Source: Myxococcales bacterium (lineage in GTDB: Bacteria; Myxococcota_A; Polyangia; Polyangiales; Ga0077539). From it: a stretch of DNA of 64,000 nucleotides. Position 1 is the first letter of the stretch; the number at the start of each line of letters is the position of its first letter. The translations under genes and the position numbers were made by a program. Below the pieces are notes generated by a model that saw only the letters and a program-made list of their open reading frames with translations, had not been told where the DNA came from and did not search any database. Shown here one piece after another: positions 1 to 8,868 of the stretch. Location of the stretch: positions 1-64,000 of the forward strand of contig JAUSAZ010000194.1 of the NCBI GenBank assembly GCA_030652255.1, in the 5' to 3' direction.

Positions 1-203
1 TTGGTTCTGGCGGCGCTCCCCGCTTTGGTCTCCCCGAGAGGGTCCTGAGAGCGATGCCGGTCTCCGACACGAGGTGAGTGCTTCGAGCGCCTGACACCAT
101 TCGCCCCTCTCTTCTCCCTTGCGACCCTTGCGACCCTTGCGGTTCTTCTCCCCCGACGCAGCCGTAACGGTCCCCCCAACGAGCGCGAGACACCTCGCGG
201 GCG

Positions 204-223
204 CTCCCCTCGGAGGGCGAGGC
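204..223. repeat. dispersed 20-bp intergenic repeat, copy 1
   Basis: The 20-mer CTCCCCTCGGAGGGCGAGGC is identical to 7513-7532. Within it CCTCG-GAGGG-CGAGG can fold as a small hairpin. A GGCGTGGGCGG block lies about 12 bp after this copy and just before the other, so a longer, rearranged unit may have existed. Confidence 0.6.
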
Positions 224-484
224 TGCTGATCGAAGGCGTGGGCGGGCGCATGGCTCAACCCTTCAAGTCCCCTGCGACGAGGTACTGGTAGCCGACTGAG
301 CCCCGCAGCGTGATCCGCGCCCGTAGCGACTGCGCCAGGTAGCCGAGCGCGAGAGCCGCAGATCGAGCGCACCATGAAGCTCCAGGAGGGAGCCTGACGA
401 GCCAGGATCCCTGTCCCCAGTCCGACGCCTCGACGCGGAAGCTCAGTCCCGCCACCCTTGCTGATGGTGTGACGCCCGATATCC

Positions 485-550
485 CCCGTCCACCCCGTCC
501 GGCGCTCCCCTGCGTGCCCAACCCGCCCCGTCCACCCTGTCCGACGCTCC
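485..550. repeat. two imperfect 24-bp direct repeats, 42-bp period
   Basis: Positions 485-508 and 527-550 both begin CCCGTCCACC and end CGCTCC. They agree at 22 of 24 bases. They lie in the gene-free stretch before the first gene. Function unknown; probably a degenerate tandem duplication. Confidence 0.6.
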
Positions 551-674
551 TCGCGCCGCCCTACAGCCATCGTTTCGCCTGTCCGCCCCTCGTCGCGCCG
601 CGCGAAATCCCTCGACACCCTTGAGCACGGCTTTCTACGCTCGCGTTTCACCCCTACGGGAGGCACGCGCACAC

Positions 675-1382
675 ATGGCAGGAACCATCCGCACCATCCA
701 ACAGAACGAATCCCTCGATAGCGTCTGGGAGGAAGCGGTCTACACCGAGGCGCGCCTCCTCGGTGATTCCCGCGCCGAGAACCTCGCCCCGGCCTTCGCG
801 GAGATCATCGCCCGCATCGAGGCGACCCGCGCCGGCCAATACGCCTCGTGGCGCCGCGAGATCGCCGCGCAGGCCCGCGTCGACGCCGTCAACGCCGACC
901 TCGACGCCGCCACCACCGGCTTCGGCCACCGGCTCTTTACCGTGCTCCAGGGCTCGCGCACCGACGCCCGCTGGCGCAGCTACTTCAAGGGGCCCGTGTC
1001 GCGCCTCGTGAAGCTCGGCCTCGCCAGCCAGCTGGAGAAGTCGCGCACCTGGCCGACGGCGATCCGCGGCGAGCCCGACGCGGAGCTGCACCCCTTCGCG
1101 GCGCAGTTCGAGCGGCACATCGCCGACGGCGACGCGGCCGTCGAGGCGCGCGGGACCGCCGCCGCCCAGCGCGCGCAGCACCGGGTTCGCGAGATCGTCG
1201 CCGTCATCGACGACCTCAACGGCCTGCGCGTCTCGACGCTGGGCCGCCTGCTCCAGCGCGCCACCAAGAACAAGCTGTCGACCGACTGGGCCGAGGGCTT
1301 CTTCCGCCGCAGCCAGCGCCAGGCCGAAGCGGCCGACGACGGGCCCGACGACGACGAGCCGGCGAAGCCCGTGACGCCGTAG
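675..1382 (+). CDS. hypothetical helical protein
   Basis: A 235-residue soluble protein of unknown function. I placed the start at ATG 675 rather than 621, because a GGGAGG ribosome site lies 12 nt upstream and the extra N-terminus looks like translated leader. The chain has no signal peptide or membrane segment. It is rich in Ala, Glu and Arg and looks almost wholly helical, with coiled-coil potential around residues 40-80 and 150-190. It ends in an acidic, Asp/Glu/Pro-rich tail (about residues 215-235). No catalytic motif is visible. It stands alone, 58 bp before a decayed Uma2 gene, so context gives no functional clue. Confidence 0.75.
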   Translation: MAGTIRTIQQNESLDSVWEEAVYTEARLLGDSRAENLAPAFAEIIARIEATRAGQYASWRREIAAQARVDAVNADLDAATTGFGHRLFTVLQGSRTDARWRSYFKGPVSRLVKLGLASQLEKSRTWPTAIRGEPDAELHPFAAQFERHIADGDAAVEARGTAAAQRAQHRVREIVAVIDDLNGLRVSTLGRLLQRATKNKLSTDWAEGFFRRSQRQAEAADDGPDDDEPAKPVTP

Positions 1383-1440
1383 TCCGCTCGAAGGCGAAGG
1401 CCCATCGTTCCCCGCCGCCGCATTGGGATACGCTCAACGG

Positions 1441-1699
1441 ATGCCCGGCGACGCGGCTCGTACCCTTGATCCTGGGTTTCCCAACCTCGACCCGTCGGTG
1501 GTGGAGGGCTACCGCAACGCGCCGCCGACCATGGTCGCGGAAGTGCTCGACGGGGAGCTGCGCCTCGCGAATCGGCCGCGTCCGCGCCATGCGCGTGGGG
1601 CGGGACGTCTGGCCAGTCGCGTTCGGAGGCGACGACGTGGTGAGGGCCGAGCCCTTCGAGGCAGTGGCTCTCAGCCTCGCCGGACTGTGGTCGCTGTAG
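1441..1699 (+). pseudogene. Uma2-family (DUF820) endonuclease-like gene, internally deleted and frameshifted
   Basis: The N-terminal segment from ATG 1441 reads as a Uma2 start: Pro/Tyr-rich lead, then MVAEVLDGELRLANRPRPRH, the conserved opening strand and turn of this PD-(D/E)XK-related family. About 140 bp later the typical C-terminus appears in another frame (about 1595-1699), with a DDVVRAEPFEAVALSLAGLW end. A normal Uma2 protein is about 180-200 residues; the central nuclease core is missing here and the ends are out of frame. TACGCT at 1429-1434 would be the old -10 box, 6 nt before the ATG. The gene is dead by inspection; sequencing error cannot explain the missing core. Confidence 0.75.
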
Positions 1700-1812
1700 C
1701 GCATCCTCGTCGTCGCCAGCACCCGTGAGCTACGTGCAGTGGGGCGCTGGTGATACGCCCGCCGCGGCCCGACAACGCGGGGGCCCGACAGACCCAACGA
1801 GGAGACACGCCG

Positions 1813-2841
1813 ATGCCCCAGAGCCCCGATCGCAACCGCCGCATCGTCCTTGCGTCGCGCCCCCGCGGCGCGCCGACGCCCGCGAATTTCCGCATGGAGG
1901 AGTCCCCGGTGCCGACGCCCGGCGAGGGCGAGCTGCGCCTCCGCACGCTCTGGCTGTCGCTCGACCCCTACATGCGCGGCCGGATGAACGACGCCCGCTC
2001 CTACGCCGCCCCGGTCGCGCTCGGCGCGGTGATGGTCGGCGGCGCCGTCTGCCGCGTGGAGAGCTCGCGCCATCCCCGCTACAAGGACGGTGACCTCGTC
2101 GTGGCGTACTCCGGCTGGCAGGACTACGCGCTCTCCGACGGCGCGGGCCTGCTTTCGCTCGACCCCGCGATGCCGCGGCCCTCGCTCGCGCTCGGCGTGC
2201 TCGGGATGCCCGGGTTCACGGCCTACATGGGCCTGCTCGACATCGGCCAGCCGAAGGCCGGGGAGACCGTGGTGGTGGCGGCGGCGACGGGCGCCGTGGG
2301 GTCCGTCGTGGGGCAGGTCGCGCGCCTCCACGGGTGCCGCGTGGTGGGGGTCGCGGGCGGCGCGGAGAAGTGCCGCTACGCCGTCGAGGAGCTGGGCTTC
2401 GACGCGTGCATCGATCACCGCGCGCCCGGGCTCGCCGCGGCGCTGGCGGAGCGCTGCCCGAAGGGCATCGACGTGTACTTCGAGAACGTCGGCGGCGCGG
2501 TCTTCGACGCCGTGCTGCCGCTGCTCAACGCCCGCGCGCGGGTTCCGGTGTGCGGGCTGGTGGCGAGCTACAACGCCGATCGGCTCCCCGAGGGGCCCGA
2601 CCGGAGCCCGCTCATCCTGGGGGCCGTGCTCACGAAGCGCCTGCGGATGCAGGGCTTCATCATCTTCGACGACTACGGGCCGCGGATGCCGGAGTTCCTC
2701 CGGGCGATGACCCCGTGGGTCGCGGAGGGGAAGGTGAAGTACCGCGAGGACGTCGTGTCGGGTTTGGAGCGGGCGCCCGAGGCCCTCATCGGGATGCTCG
2801 AAGGGAAGAACTTCGGCAAGCTGGTAGTGCAGGTCGCCTGA
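1813..2841 (+). CDS. NADP-dependent oxidoreductase, MDR family (CurA/YncB-like)
   Basis: A 342-residue medium-chain reductase expected to reduce the double bond of enones or enals with NADPH in the cytoplasm. ATG 1813 follows an AGGAG ribosome site; an in-frame ATG at 1750 lacks one. Family marks: N-terminal PMRGRMND-like segment (LDPYMRGRMND), MPGFTAYMGLLDIGQPKAGE before the nucleotide domain, the AATGAVGSVVGQ variant of the GxGxxG loop, and YFENVGG. No zinc-binding cysteines are visible, as expected for this subfamily (leukotriene B4 dehydrogenase/curcumin reductase type). Length is normal. The substrate cannot be told from sequence, and the gene is not in an evident operon. A broken toxin gene abuts its 3' end on the other strand. 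Confidence 0.9.
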   Translation: MPQSPDRNRRIVLASRPRGAPTPANFRMEESPVPTPGEGELRLRTLWLSLDPYMRGRMNDARSYAAPVALGAVMVGGAVCRVESSRHPRYKDGDLVVAYSGWQDYALSDGAGLLSLDPAMPRPSLALGVLGMPGFTAYMGLLDIGQPKAGETVVVAAATGAVGSVVGQVARLHGCRVVGVAGGAEKCRYAVEELGFDACIDHRAPGLAAALAERCPKGIDVYFENVGGAVFDAVLPLLNARARVPVCGLVASYNADRLPEGPDRSPLILGAVLTKRLRMQGFIIFDDYGPRMPEFLRAMTPWVAEGKVKYREDVVSGLERAPEALIGMLEGKNFGKLVVQVA

Positions 2842-2844
2842 AGC

Positions 2845-3071
2845 GTCGCGACGTGCGCGGAGTCGGGGAAAAAGTCCGCCAGCCTCTGACGTCCTGACAC
2901 GTGTGATGTCGTCGGTGCAGTCGTCGCTGGACCCGCACTGGATTCCAGTGATTCGACAGCGTCAAAGAGACGAAAAACGCCGTGATTCTTCCAGATCGTC
3001 GCGGCTCTGTCAGGACGTCAGAGCCTCCGAACCATCGACCGAGGCAGGTTCTCGTCGAAGAGCAGCTTCAC
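2845..3071 (-). pseudogene. DUF5615 (PIN-like toxin) gene remnant, split by a 136-bp insertion and truncated
   Basis: Reading leftward from GTG 3071 (GTGA overlap with the DUF433 stop), the peptide starts VKLLFDENLPRSMVRRL, the opening of DUF5615 PIN-like proteins with the conserved first Asp. It then meets a TGA inside an inserted element (2886-3021). Beyond the element the frame resumes as RLADFFPDSAHV, the next family block. Family resemblance is lost at about 2850, where the sequence runs into the 3' end of the oxidoreductase. A full protein would be roughly 110-120 residues, so the catalytic remainder is gone. The gene is inactivated twice: by insertion and by loss of its 3' part. Confidence 0.85.
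2886..3021. mobile_element. MITE-like element, 136 bp, 14-bp TIRs and 5-bp target duplication
   Basis: The ends are perfect inverted repeats: CTGACGTCCTGACA at 2886-2899 and its complement at 3008-3021. AGCCT flanks it on both sides (2881-2885 and 3022-3026), a clean 5-bp target duplication. Removing the element plus one AGCCT rejoins the DUF5615 reading frame across VRRL-ADFF. A 15-bp palindrome, CACTGGA-T-TCCAGTG, sits near the centre (2936-2950). The element encodes no protein, is visibly less GC-rich than its surroundings, and must have been moved by a transposase encoded elsewhere. Which IS family supplies that transposase I cannot tell from the ends alone. Confidence 0.88.
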
Positions 3072-3295
3072 GCCGCGCTTCGCCCGCGCCGCTCACGGTC
3101 CGCCGCGAACGCGAGGCAGGCGCGCAGGTCTTCGAGCGTGAGCTCGGGGAACTCTCCCAGGATCTCGGACTCGGTCATGCCCGCCGCGAGGTAGGACAGG
3201 ACGTCGTAGACGGTGATGCGGAGGTCGCGGATGCAAGGCCTGCCCGAGCGCTTGCCGGGCGTGAGCGTGATGATCTCGGACCAGTGTCGGGCCAT
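3068..3295 (-). CDS. DUF433 domain protein (antitoxin-like)
   Basis: A 75-residue protein filling the whole DUF433 family: GRPCIRDLRITVYDVLSYLA, then an AGMTESEILGEFPELT helix pair and a C-terminal DLRACLAFAADRE helix. The family carries a winged-helix-like DNA-binding fold and is usually paired with DUF5615 PIN-like proteins in VapBC-type modules, where it acts as antitoxin and autorepressor. That partner followed here with a 4-bp GTGA overlap, but it is now a remnant. The antitoxin frame is intact, which is the order of loss expected when the toxin dies first. It may survive as a solitary regulator or be on its way to decay. Confidence 0.88.
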   Translation of the reverse strand: MARHWSEIITLTPGKRSGRPCIRDLRITVYDVLSYLAAGMTESEILGEFPELTLEDLRACLAFAADRERRGRSAA

Positions 3296-3399
3296 CGGTG
3301 AGTCCCTTCGAGCGCCTGCGCGCCGCCCGATCGTACCTTACAGCCTTCGGAACCGGGGATGCCCACGGGCCTTCGCAGCGGCGGGAGTTGCGGGCCCCC

Positions 3400-3903
3400 C
3401 TACGACGCCTGCTCGATGTCCGCGGCGAGCGCCCGGAAGAACTCGTCGCTCACGAGGTAGTACGCCCACAGGCGCTCGACGGGGTCGACCCCCCGGCGCT
3501 CCTGGAAGAGCGCCAGGTCGTCGAGCTCGCCCGAGTACCACTCCCACAGGAAGCGGGCGCGCAGCACGTCGAGGCCCGCCGCGCGCAGCCGCGCGACGAC
3601 CTCCGCGACCTCGAGCTCCTCGAACTCCTCGATGAGCGCCGCGGCCTCGTCGATGAGCTGCCCGATGTACGCGTAGCCCGCCGGGGTGACCTCGTAGCGC
3701 TCGCGCTTCTTGTCGGGCGCGACGTACCCGGCGAGGTAGAGGGCCTCCACCACGTCGTCGAGGGGCGTGAGCTCGCCCGGCATCACGAAGGGGACCACCA
3801 TGCCGCCGTCGTCGGGCGCGAGGTCCATCTTCTTGAGCAGCCAGATGCCCGCGTAGGAGAGCTTCTGCTCGGTCGTCGGCAAGGGGATCGTCACCGGGGG
3901 CAC
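3400..3903 (-). CDS. hypothetical protein, third gene of EF-hand lipoprotein operon
   Basis: A soluble protein of 167 residues. I chose GTG 3903 because GAGG lies 9 nt upstream; a TTG one codon earlier is also open. The first half (about residues 8-80) has the alternation of short helices and strands seen in winged-helix folds, with a KKRERYEVTPAGYAYIGQL stretch that resembles a wing and recognition region. The second half is acidic and helical (about 85-167). No catalytic motif is visible. It lies a few bases after the preceding 167-residue gene and is surely cotranscribed with it and the lipoprotein. Confidence 0.75.
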   Translation of the reverse strand: MPPVTIPLPTTEQKLSYAGIWLLKKMDLAPDDGGMVVPFVMPGELTPLDDVVEALYLAGYVAPDKKRERYEVTPAGYAYIGQLIDEAAALIEEFEELEVAEVVARLRAAGLDVLRARFLWEWYSGELDDLALFQERRGVDPVERLWAYYLVSDEFFRALAADIEQAS

Positions 3904-3909
3904 CAAGGG

Positions 3910-4413
3910 TCACCTCGCGAGGCGCCACGCCTCGGCCACGAGGCGCACGCCGCCGACGTCGTCGTACCAGGACTCCACGTCGCCCGTCGCGTAGTACAGC
4001 GGCGTCGACGGACCCAGCGCCTCCGGGCGGCGCAGGGTCGCGCGGTGCGGGTTGCAGAGCGCCAGCACCACGGCGCGCTCGTCGCCGTGCAGCGAGGGTA
4101 GCCACACGGCCAGGAAGCGCGACAGCGGCGCGCTCACCGAGCGCCCCGGGACGCCGGGCTCATCAAGGACGAACTCCAGCTCGATGTCGTCGGCGAGCGC
4201 CTCGCCCGGGTCGGCGCAGTGCAGCGCGAGCACCAGTGCATCGCGCACCGCCACGGAGCCGTCGTTTCCCGCGAGGGTGAGCGCGTCGAGGCGGCTGTGG
4301 CCGTAGCCGACGTAGTCCTCGTCGAGCGCGTATCGGTCGACGTCGAGGTGCAGCGCCTCCATGGGCGGCAGCCGGCGGAAGGGGATCTGGTCGATGGCGC
4401 TGACCACGGTCAT
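3910..4413 (-). CDS. hypothetical protein, second gene of EF-hand lipoprotein operon
   Basis: A 167-residue protein without signal peptide or membrane segment. It is acidic, with several Asp/Glu-rich turns, and mixed alpha/beta in character. Its ATG shares one base with the stop of the upstream lipoprotein gene (TGATG), so translation is coupled. I recognise no family. It could be a cytoplasmic partner of the third gene; nothing in the sequence supports an enzymatic role. Confidence 0.75.
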   Translation of the reverse strand: MTVVSAIDQIPFRRLPPMEALHLDVDRYALDEDYVGYGHSRLDALTLAGNDGSVAVRDALVLALHCADPGEALADDIELEFVLDEPGVPGRSVSAPLSRFLAVWLPSLHGDERAVVLALCNPHRATLRRPEALGPSTPLYYATGDVESWYDDVGGVRLVAEAWRLAR

Positions 4414-5090
4414 CAGCCCGCGAGGCGGACGGGCGCCGGGCGGTCACCGCGGCGGAGGCCGAAGCGCGCGCCCCCGCGTGGCATCGCCCCGCGCGCGGGA
4501 AACGAGCGCCCCGAGCCCGACGGGCGCGACGGGGTGAAGGAGCCCGGGCGCGTGGGCCGGGCGCGGCTGATCTCGCTGACCCGCGGGGCGCTCGTGACGT
4601 AGGGCCGGCCGTAGTACTGCGGCGCATAGCCGGGGCGGAAGACGCTCGACATCATCGAGCCCAGCATCATCCCCGACATGATCGACAGCATCGGCGAGTG
4701 GTACGACGCGTAGTGCCCGTGCCCGGTGGTCTGCATCTCCGCCGTGCCCTCGCCCGTGACGCGCCGGCGCATGGTGAAGATCTTCTCGCCCTCGTCGACG
4801 GCGCCGCTCGCGTTGCGGTCGAAGAAGCCCGTCACCTCCTGGGTGGTGGCGTCGAGGTCGGCCACGGCGATGCTGATCACCTCGCGGCCCTCGTAGATCT
4901 CGTTGACCCTCCGCTCGAGGTCCTCGGGGCCGCTGGCGACCCGGTAGGCCTCGTTGACCCTGTCCCAGTCGATGGGGACGTTGGTGTTCTGGGTGGTGGC
5001 CCAGCGCTCGTTGCCGGACCGGGAGCAGCCGACCTGCACGATGGAGGTCGCCATGAGGGCCGCGAGCACGATCGTCATTCGTCCATGCAT
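4413..5090 (-). CDS. putative lipoprotein with an EF-hand-like calcium loop
   Basis: A 225-residue exported protein, first of three coupled genes. ATG 5090 has GAGG about 8 nt upstream; the long open frame above it is non-coding. A short signal peptide ends VQVGC, a plausible lipobox with Cys at about residue 22. Around residues 93-104 lies DRNASGAVDEGE, matching a canonical EF-hand loop at positions 1 (D), 3 (N), 5 (S), 6 (G), 8 (V), 9 (D) and 12 (E). A Met/Ser-rich hydrophobic segment follows (LSIMSGMMLGSMMSSVF), then a basic, Arg/Pro/Ser/Gly-rich tail of about 60 residues that may contact the cell wall or nucleic acid. Family unknown. Confidence 0.78.
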   Translation of the reverse strand: MHGRMTIVLAALMATSIVQVGCSRSGNERWATTQNTNVPIDWDRVNEAYRVASGPEDLERRVNEIYEGREVISIAVADLDATTQEVTGFFDRNASGAVDEGEKIFTMRRRVTGEGTAEMQTTGHGHYASYHSPMLSIMSGMMLGSMMSSVFRPGYAPQYYGRPYVTSAPRVSEISRARPTRPGSFTPSRPSGSGRSFPARGAMPRGGARFGLRRGDRPAPVRLAG

Positions 5091-5256
5091 TGGGGCCTCG
5101 CAGTTCTCCAGGTAGATACCCCAACGACCCCCGCGGCGCCCGTCGTGAGCCGAGATGGCACAACCCGGACGGCATCGACGCACCCGTAGAGGCGACGACG
5201 CGGGGCAACGCCCGGCGAACGGAGTGGGCACGCGGCGTGAAAACCGTGCGGGGTCC

Positions 5257-6735
5257 ATGAGCAGACTTCTCGTCGCTTCGCTCCTCGTGCTCGCATCCCA
5301 GGGGTGTGGATCGACGCCCGTCCCGGCGCTGGATGCCGGGGCGGTCGATGTCGCGGACGGCGGTCGTGACGGCGACGCTGGCACGGACGGTGGCGGCGCC
5401 GACGGCGGCGACGAGCGCCCCCTCCCGACGCGCGACGAGCGCATCGCCGACCGCTCGCTCGTGAAGTGGATGGGCGTCGCGGACGGTCAACCCTGGTGGG
5501 TCGAGGAGCGCCTCGCGCCGCAGCCGATGGACGTGGGCGACCGCGACCTCGGGCCGCGCGCCGTCGTCCGCGCGGCGCCCGACCGCCGGGTGGTGTGGCT
5601 CCCGCCGGAGTCCGACCGGCTCACCGACGCCGCGCTGCACCCGTCGGGCGAGTGGTCGGCGGTGGGCGTCGGGAGCGACCGTCGTGTCTTCCTCGCGCGC
5701 GGCGACCGCGACGGCCTCCGCGACCGCATCGTCCTCGACGACCCCGCGCTCGCGACCGACGCCCGCGCGTGGACGAGCACCCCACGGATGGTCCCGCGCA
5801 TCGGCGCCCTCTCCGAGGCGAGCCCGGCCGTCGCGGCCGACGGCGAGGACGTCGTCGTGTCGCTGGTGTCCGAGGACTTCGCCGTGCTGCTGTACCGCTG
5901 GCGTCGCACGGGCGGCGCCTTCGCCCGCGGGCCGCGCACGCTGGTGAGCCCCGCCGTGGTGGTCACGCCCTTCCTGCCGATCGGCGGGAGCTTCGACGAC
6001 TTCGACGCGGTGGTCTCCCCCTACCAGGCGCGACTCGGCGTCGACGCGCAGGGCCGCGCGTACGTCGCCCACTTCACCGACCTGCGCCGGGTGCAGGTGC
6101 ACAACGCCGCCTTCGGCACGCGGCTCGACCTCGTGCGCGAGCGCCTCTACCCCCGCGAGAACTCCTCGGACGCCATGCTCACCCGCGTCGAGCGCGACGG
6201 CGCCATCGGGTTCGTGCGCGTGGTCGGGACCGCCGACGTCGAGGACGAGGTGTTCGGCCTCGCGGTGGGCGCCGACCGCGTCGCCATCCTCGGCCGCAGC
6301 CGCCGCGAGCTGGGGCGCGACAACACCGAGCTGCACGTGATGGTCGCGGAGGTCGGGCTCGACGGCGCCGTCCGCGGCACGACGACCATCGACGCGCTCG
6401 ACTCCGGGCTCGCGCAGTCGGGCGCCTACGTCGGCGGCGACCTGTGGGTGGGCGGCACCGAGTCGTGGGTGCAGAACCCCAGCGGTCGCAGCGTCTTGGA
6501 GGAGGGTCAGCCGCTGCTCGTGCGCCTGCGCGACGGGGCGACGGGCCGGGTGGTGACCCGCTTCACCGACGTCCTCCCCGCCACCGCCGGACACGCGGAG
6601 CTGCGCGCGGTCAGCGCGGTCCGTGGGGGGCTGCTGCTGGGCGGGCACGAGCGCGGGCCGCTCACCCACACGGCCGACGGCGACCGTAGCCTCGTCCGCT
6701 CGGACGCATGGTGGTGCGCCCGACCGACGCCCTGA
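5257..6735 (+). CDS. putative secreted lipoprotein with Asp/Gly-rich linker
   Basis: A 492-residue protein starting at ATG 5257: signal peptide of about 17 residues ending ASQGC, so probably a lipoprotein. A low-complexity Asp/Gly/Ala linker (about residues 20-55), common in Myxococcota surface proteins, leads to a long domain. This domain has recurring beta-strand blocks ending in D-R-R, GRAYVA, FGLAVGADRVAILG and similar short loops, which fits a beta-propeller of low similarity. No catalytic signature is seen. It is transcribed divergently from the EF-hand lipoprotein operon across a 166-bp gap. Function unknown; a cell-surface binding protein is the best guess. Confidence 0.72.
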   Translation: MSRLLVASLLVLASQGCGSTPVPALDAGAVDVADGGRDGDAGTDGGGADGGDERPLPTRDERIADRSLVKWMGVADGQPWWVEERLAPQPMDVGDRDLGPRAVVRAAPDRRVVWLPPESDRLTDAALHPSGEWSAVGVGSDRRVFLARGDRDGLRDRIVLDDPALATDARAWTSTPRMVPRIGALSEASPAVAADGEDVVVSLVSEDFAVLLYRWRRTGGAFARGPRTLVSPAVVVTPFLPIGGSFDDFDAVVSPYQARLGVDAQGRAYVAHFTDLRRVQVHNAAFGTRLDLVRERLYPRENSSDAMLTRVERDGAIGFVRVVGTADVEDEVFGLAVGADRVAILGRSRRELGRDNTELHVMVAEVGLDGAVRGTTTIDALDSGLAQSGAYVGGDLWVGGTESWVQNPSGRSVLEEGQPLLVRLRDGATGRVVTRFTDVLPATAGHAELRAVSAVRGGLLLGGHERGPLTHTADGDRSLVRSDAWWCARPTP

Positions 6736-6866
6736 ACGAGCGCCGCAGCCGCACCGGGGTGAGGCCGATGCCCACGTCGGGCGTGAGGTCCCGCTGCCGG
6801 CCAACGGACGCCACGACCTCCCTCGCGCTTGACCCGACACCCCGCTCGGCGATCCCATCGCGGGCC

Positions 6867-7493
6867 ATGAGCGACACCGCCGCCCGCACCACCGCCACCG
6901 ACGCGCAGGAGCGCGCCATGGTCGACGACGCCCGCGCGCTGCACCGCGACAAGCACGTCGCCCGCACCGCGGCGGCGCTGATGATCCCCGGCGGGCTGGT
7001 CGCGCTCCTCGCCACGATCGCGGTCGCCGCGGGGGCCGACCCGGCCGCGCCCCGCCTCGCCGCCATCTTCCCCTTCGCGGCCTTCCTCTGGGTGGTCTAC
7101 GTGCTGCTCACCCGCATGGTGGTGCGCACGGCCGTCACCCGCGACGAGGTGCTCGTCCAGTGGGGCCTCAGCGACCACCGCATCCCCGTCGCCGCCATCA
7201 CCGCCTGCGAGGCGAAGCCCGTCACGGGGGGACCCACCGCCGCCACGGGCGCGGGCTGGGCCCTCTTCGCCAACCGCGGCTCGGTGCTGCTCTCGTGGAG
7301 CGACGCGGGCGCTACGAGGAGCCTGCTGTTCTCCGCAAACGACCCCGCCGCGCTCGCGGCCCAGATCGACGCCGCCCGCGCTGCGGGTGCGACCGCGACG
7401 GGCGTGCGCGTCGCGGACGCCGCGGCGATCAGCGACGATGAGCGCGCCGTCGAGGGAGCGACCGCGTCCACGGCGAAGGAGCAGGGCCGATAG
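6867..7493 (+). CDS. two-TM membrane protein with PH-like C-terminal domain
   Basis: A 208-residue inner-membrane protein. After an N-terminal cytoplasmic helix (about residues 1-32) come two close membrane segments (about 33-54 and 60-80), then a beta-rich domain. The TRDEVLVQWGLSDHRIPVA element and the strands after it resemble the bacterial PH (YdbT/DUF304-like) fold. The tail is acidic and disordered. The ATG at 6867 follows TTGACC (6829-6834), but no good -10 box is visible. Function unknown. It ends 69 bp before the convergent glgC, and the gap carries copy 2 of the dispersed 20-bp repeat. Confidence 0.7.
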   Translation: MSDTAARTTATDAQERAMVDDARALHRDKHVARTAAALMIPGGLVALLATIAVAAGADPAAPRLAAIFPFAAFLWVVYVLLTRMVVRTAVTRDEVLVQWGLSDHRIPVAAITACEAKPVTGGPTAATGAGWALFANRGSVLLSWSDAGATRSLLFSANDPAALAAQIDAARAAGATATGVRVADAAAISDDERAVEGATASTAKEQGR

Positions 7494-7512
7494 CGGATGG
7501 CGTGGGCGGAAA

Positions 7513-7532
7513 CTCCCCTCGGAGGGCGAGGC
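7513..7532. repeat. dispersed 20-bp intergenic repeat, copy 2
   Basis: Identical to 204-223. It lies between the convergent membrane-protein gene and glgC, where its CCTCG-GAGGG-CGAGG hairpin could serve as a terminator for either gene. No T-run follows, so termination is inference. Confidence 0.55.
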
Positions 7533-7562
7533 CGATGGCTGATGACCTGAGGGGTTGGACGT

Positions 7563-8840
<1,278 letters not shown>

Positions 8841-8868
8841 CGCCTTCAACCCCTCAGCTGACGTTGAT

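Larger units (their letters stand above)
1..674. other. gene-free leading stretch with short direct repeats
   Basis: I find no convincing gene here. Open frames exist on the minus strand (for example 255-521) but match nothing I recognise and have no clear ribosome site. The stretch holds three head-to-tail CCCTTGCG units near 117-141, a 20-bp sequence that recurs near 7.5 kb, and a 24-bp direct repeat at 485-508 and 527-550. A TACGCT hexamer at 636-641 followed by GGGAGG at 657-662 probably forms the promoter and ribosome site of the next gene. Confidence 0.5.

Noticed and set aside
255..521. Minus-strand 88-codon frame in the leading gap
   Set aside because: No family, ribosome site or composition bias supports it; it could be a gene remnant, but I cannot show that.
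848..1699. Long open frame spanning the first gene and the Uma2 remnant
   Set aside because: Only its last 34 codons match a real family (the Uma2 end). The remainder is an Arg/Ala-rich shadow of the first gene in another frame.
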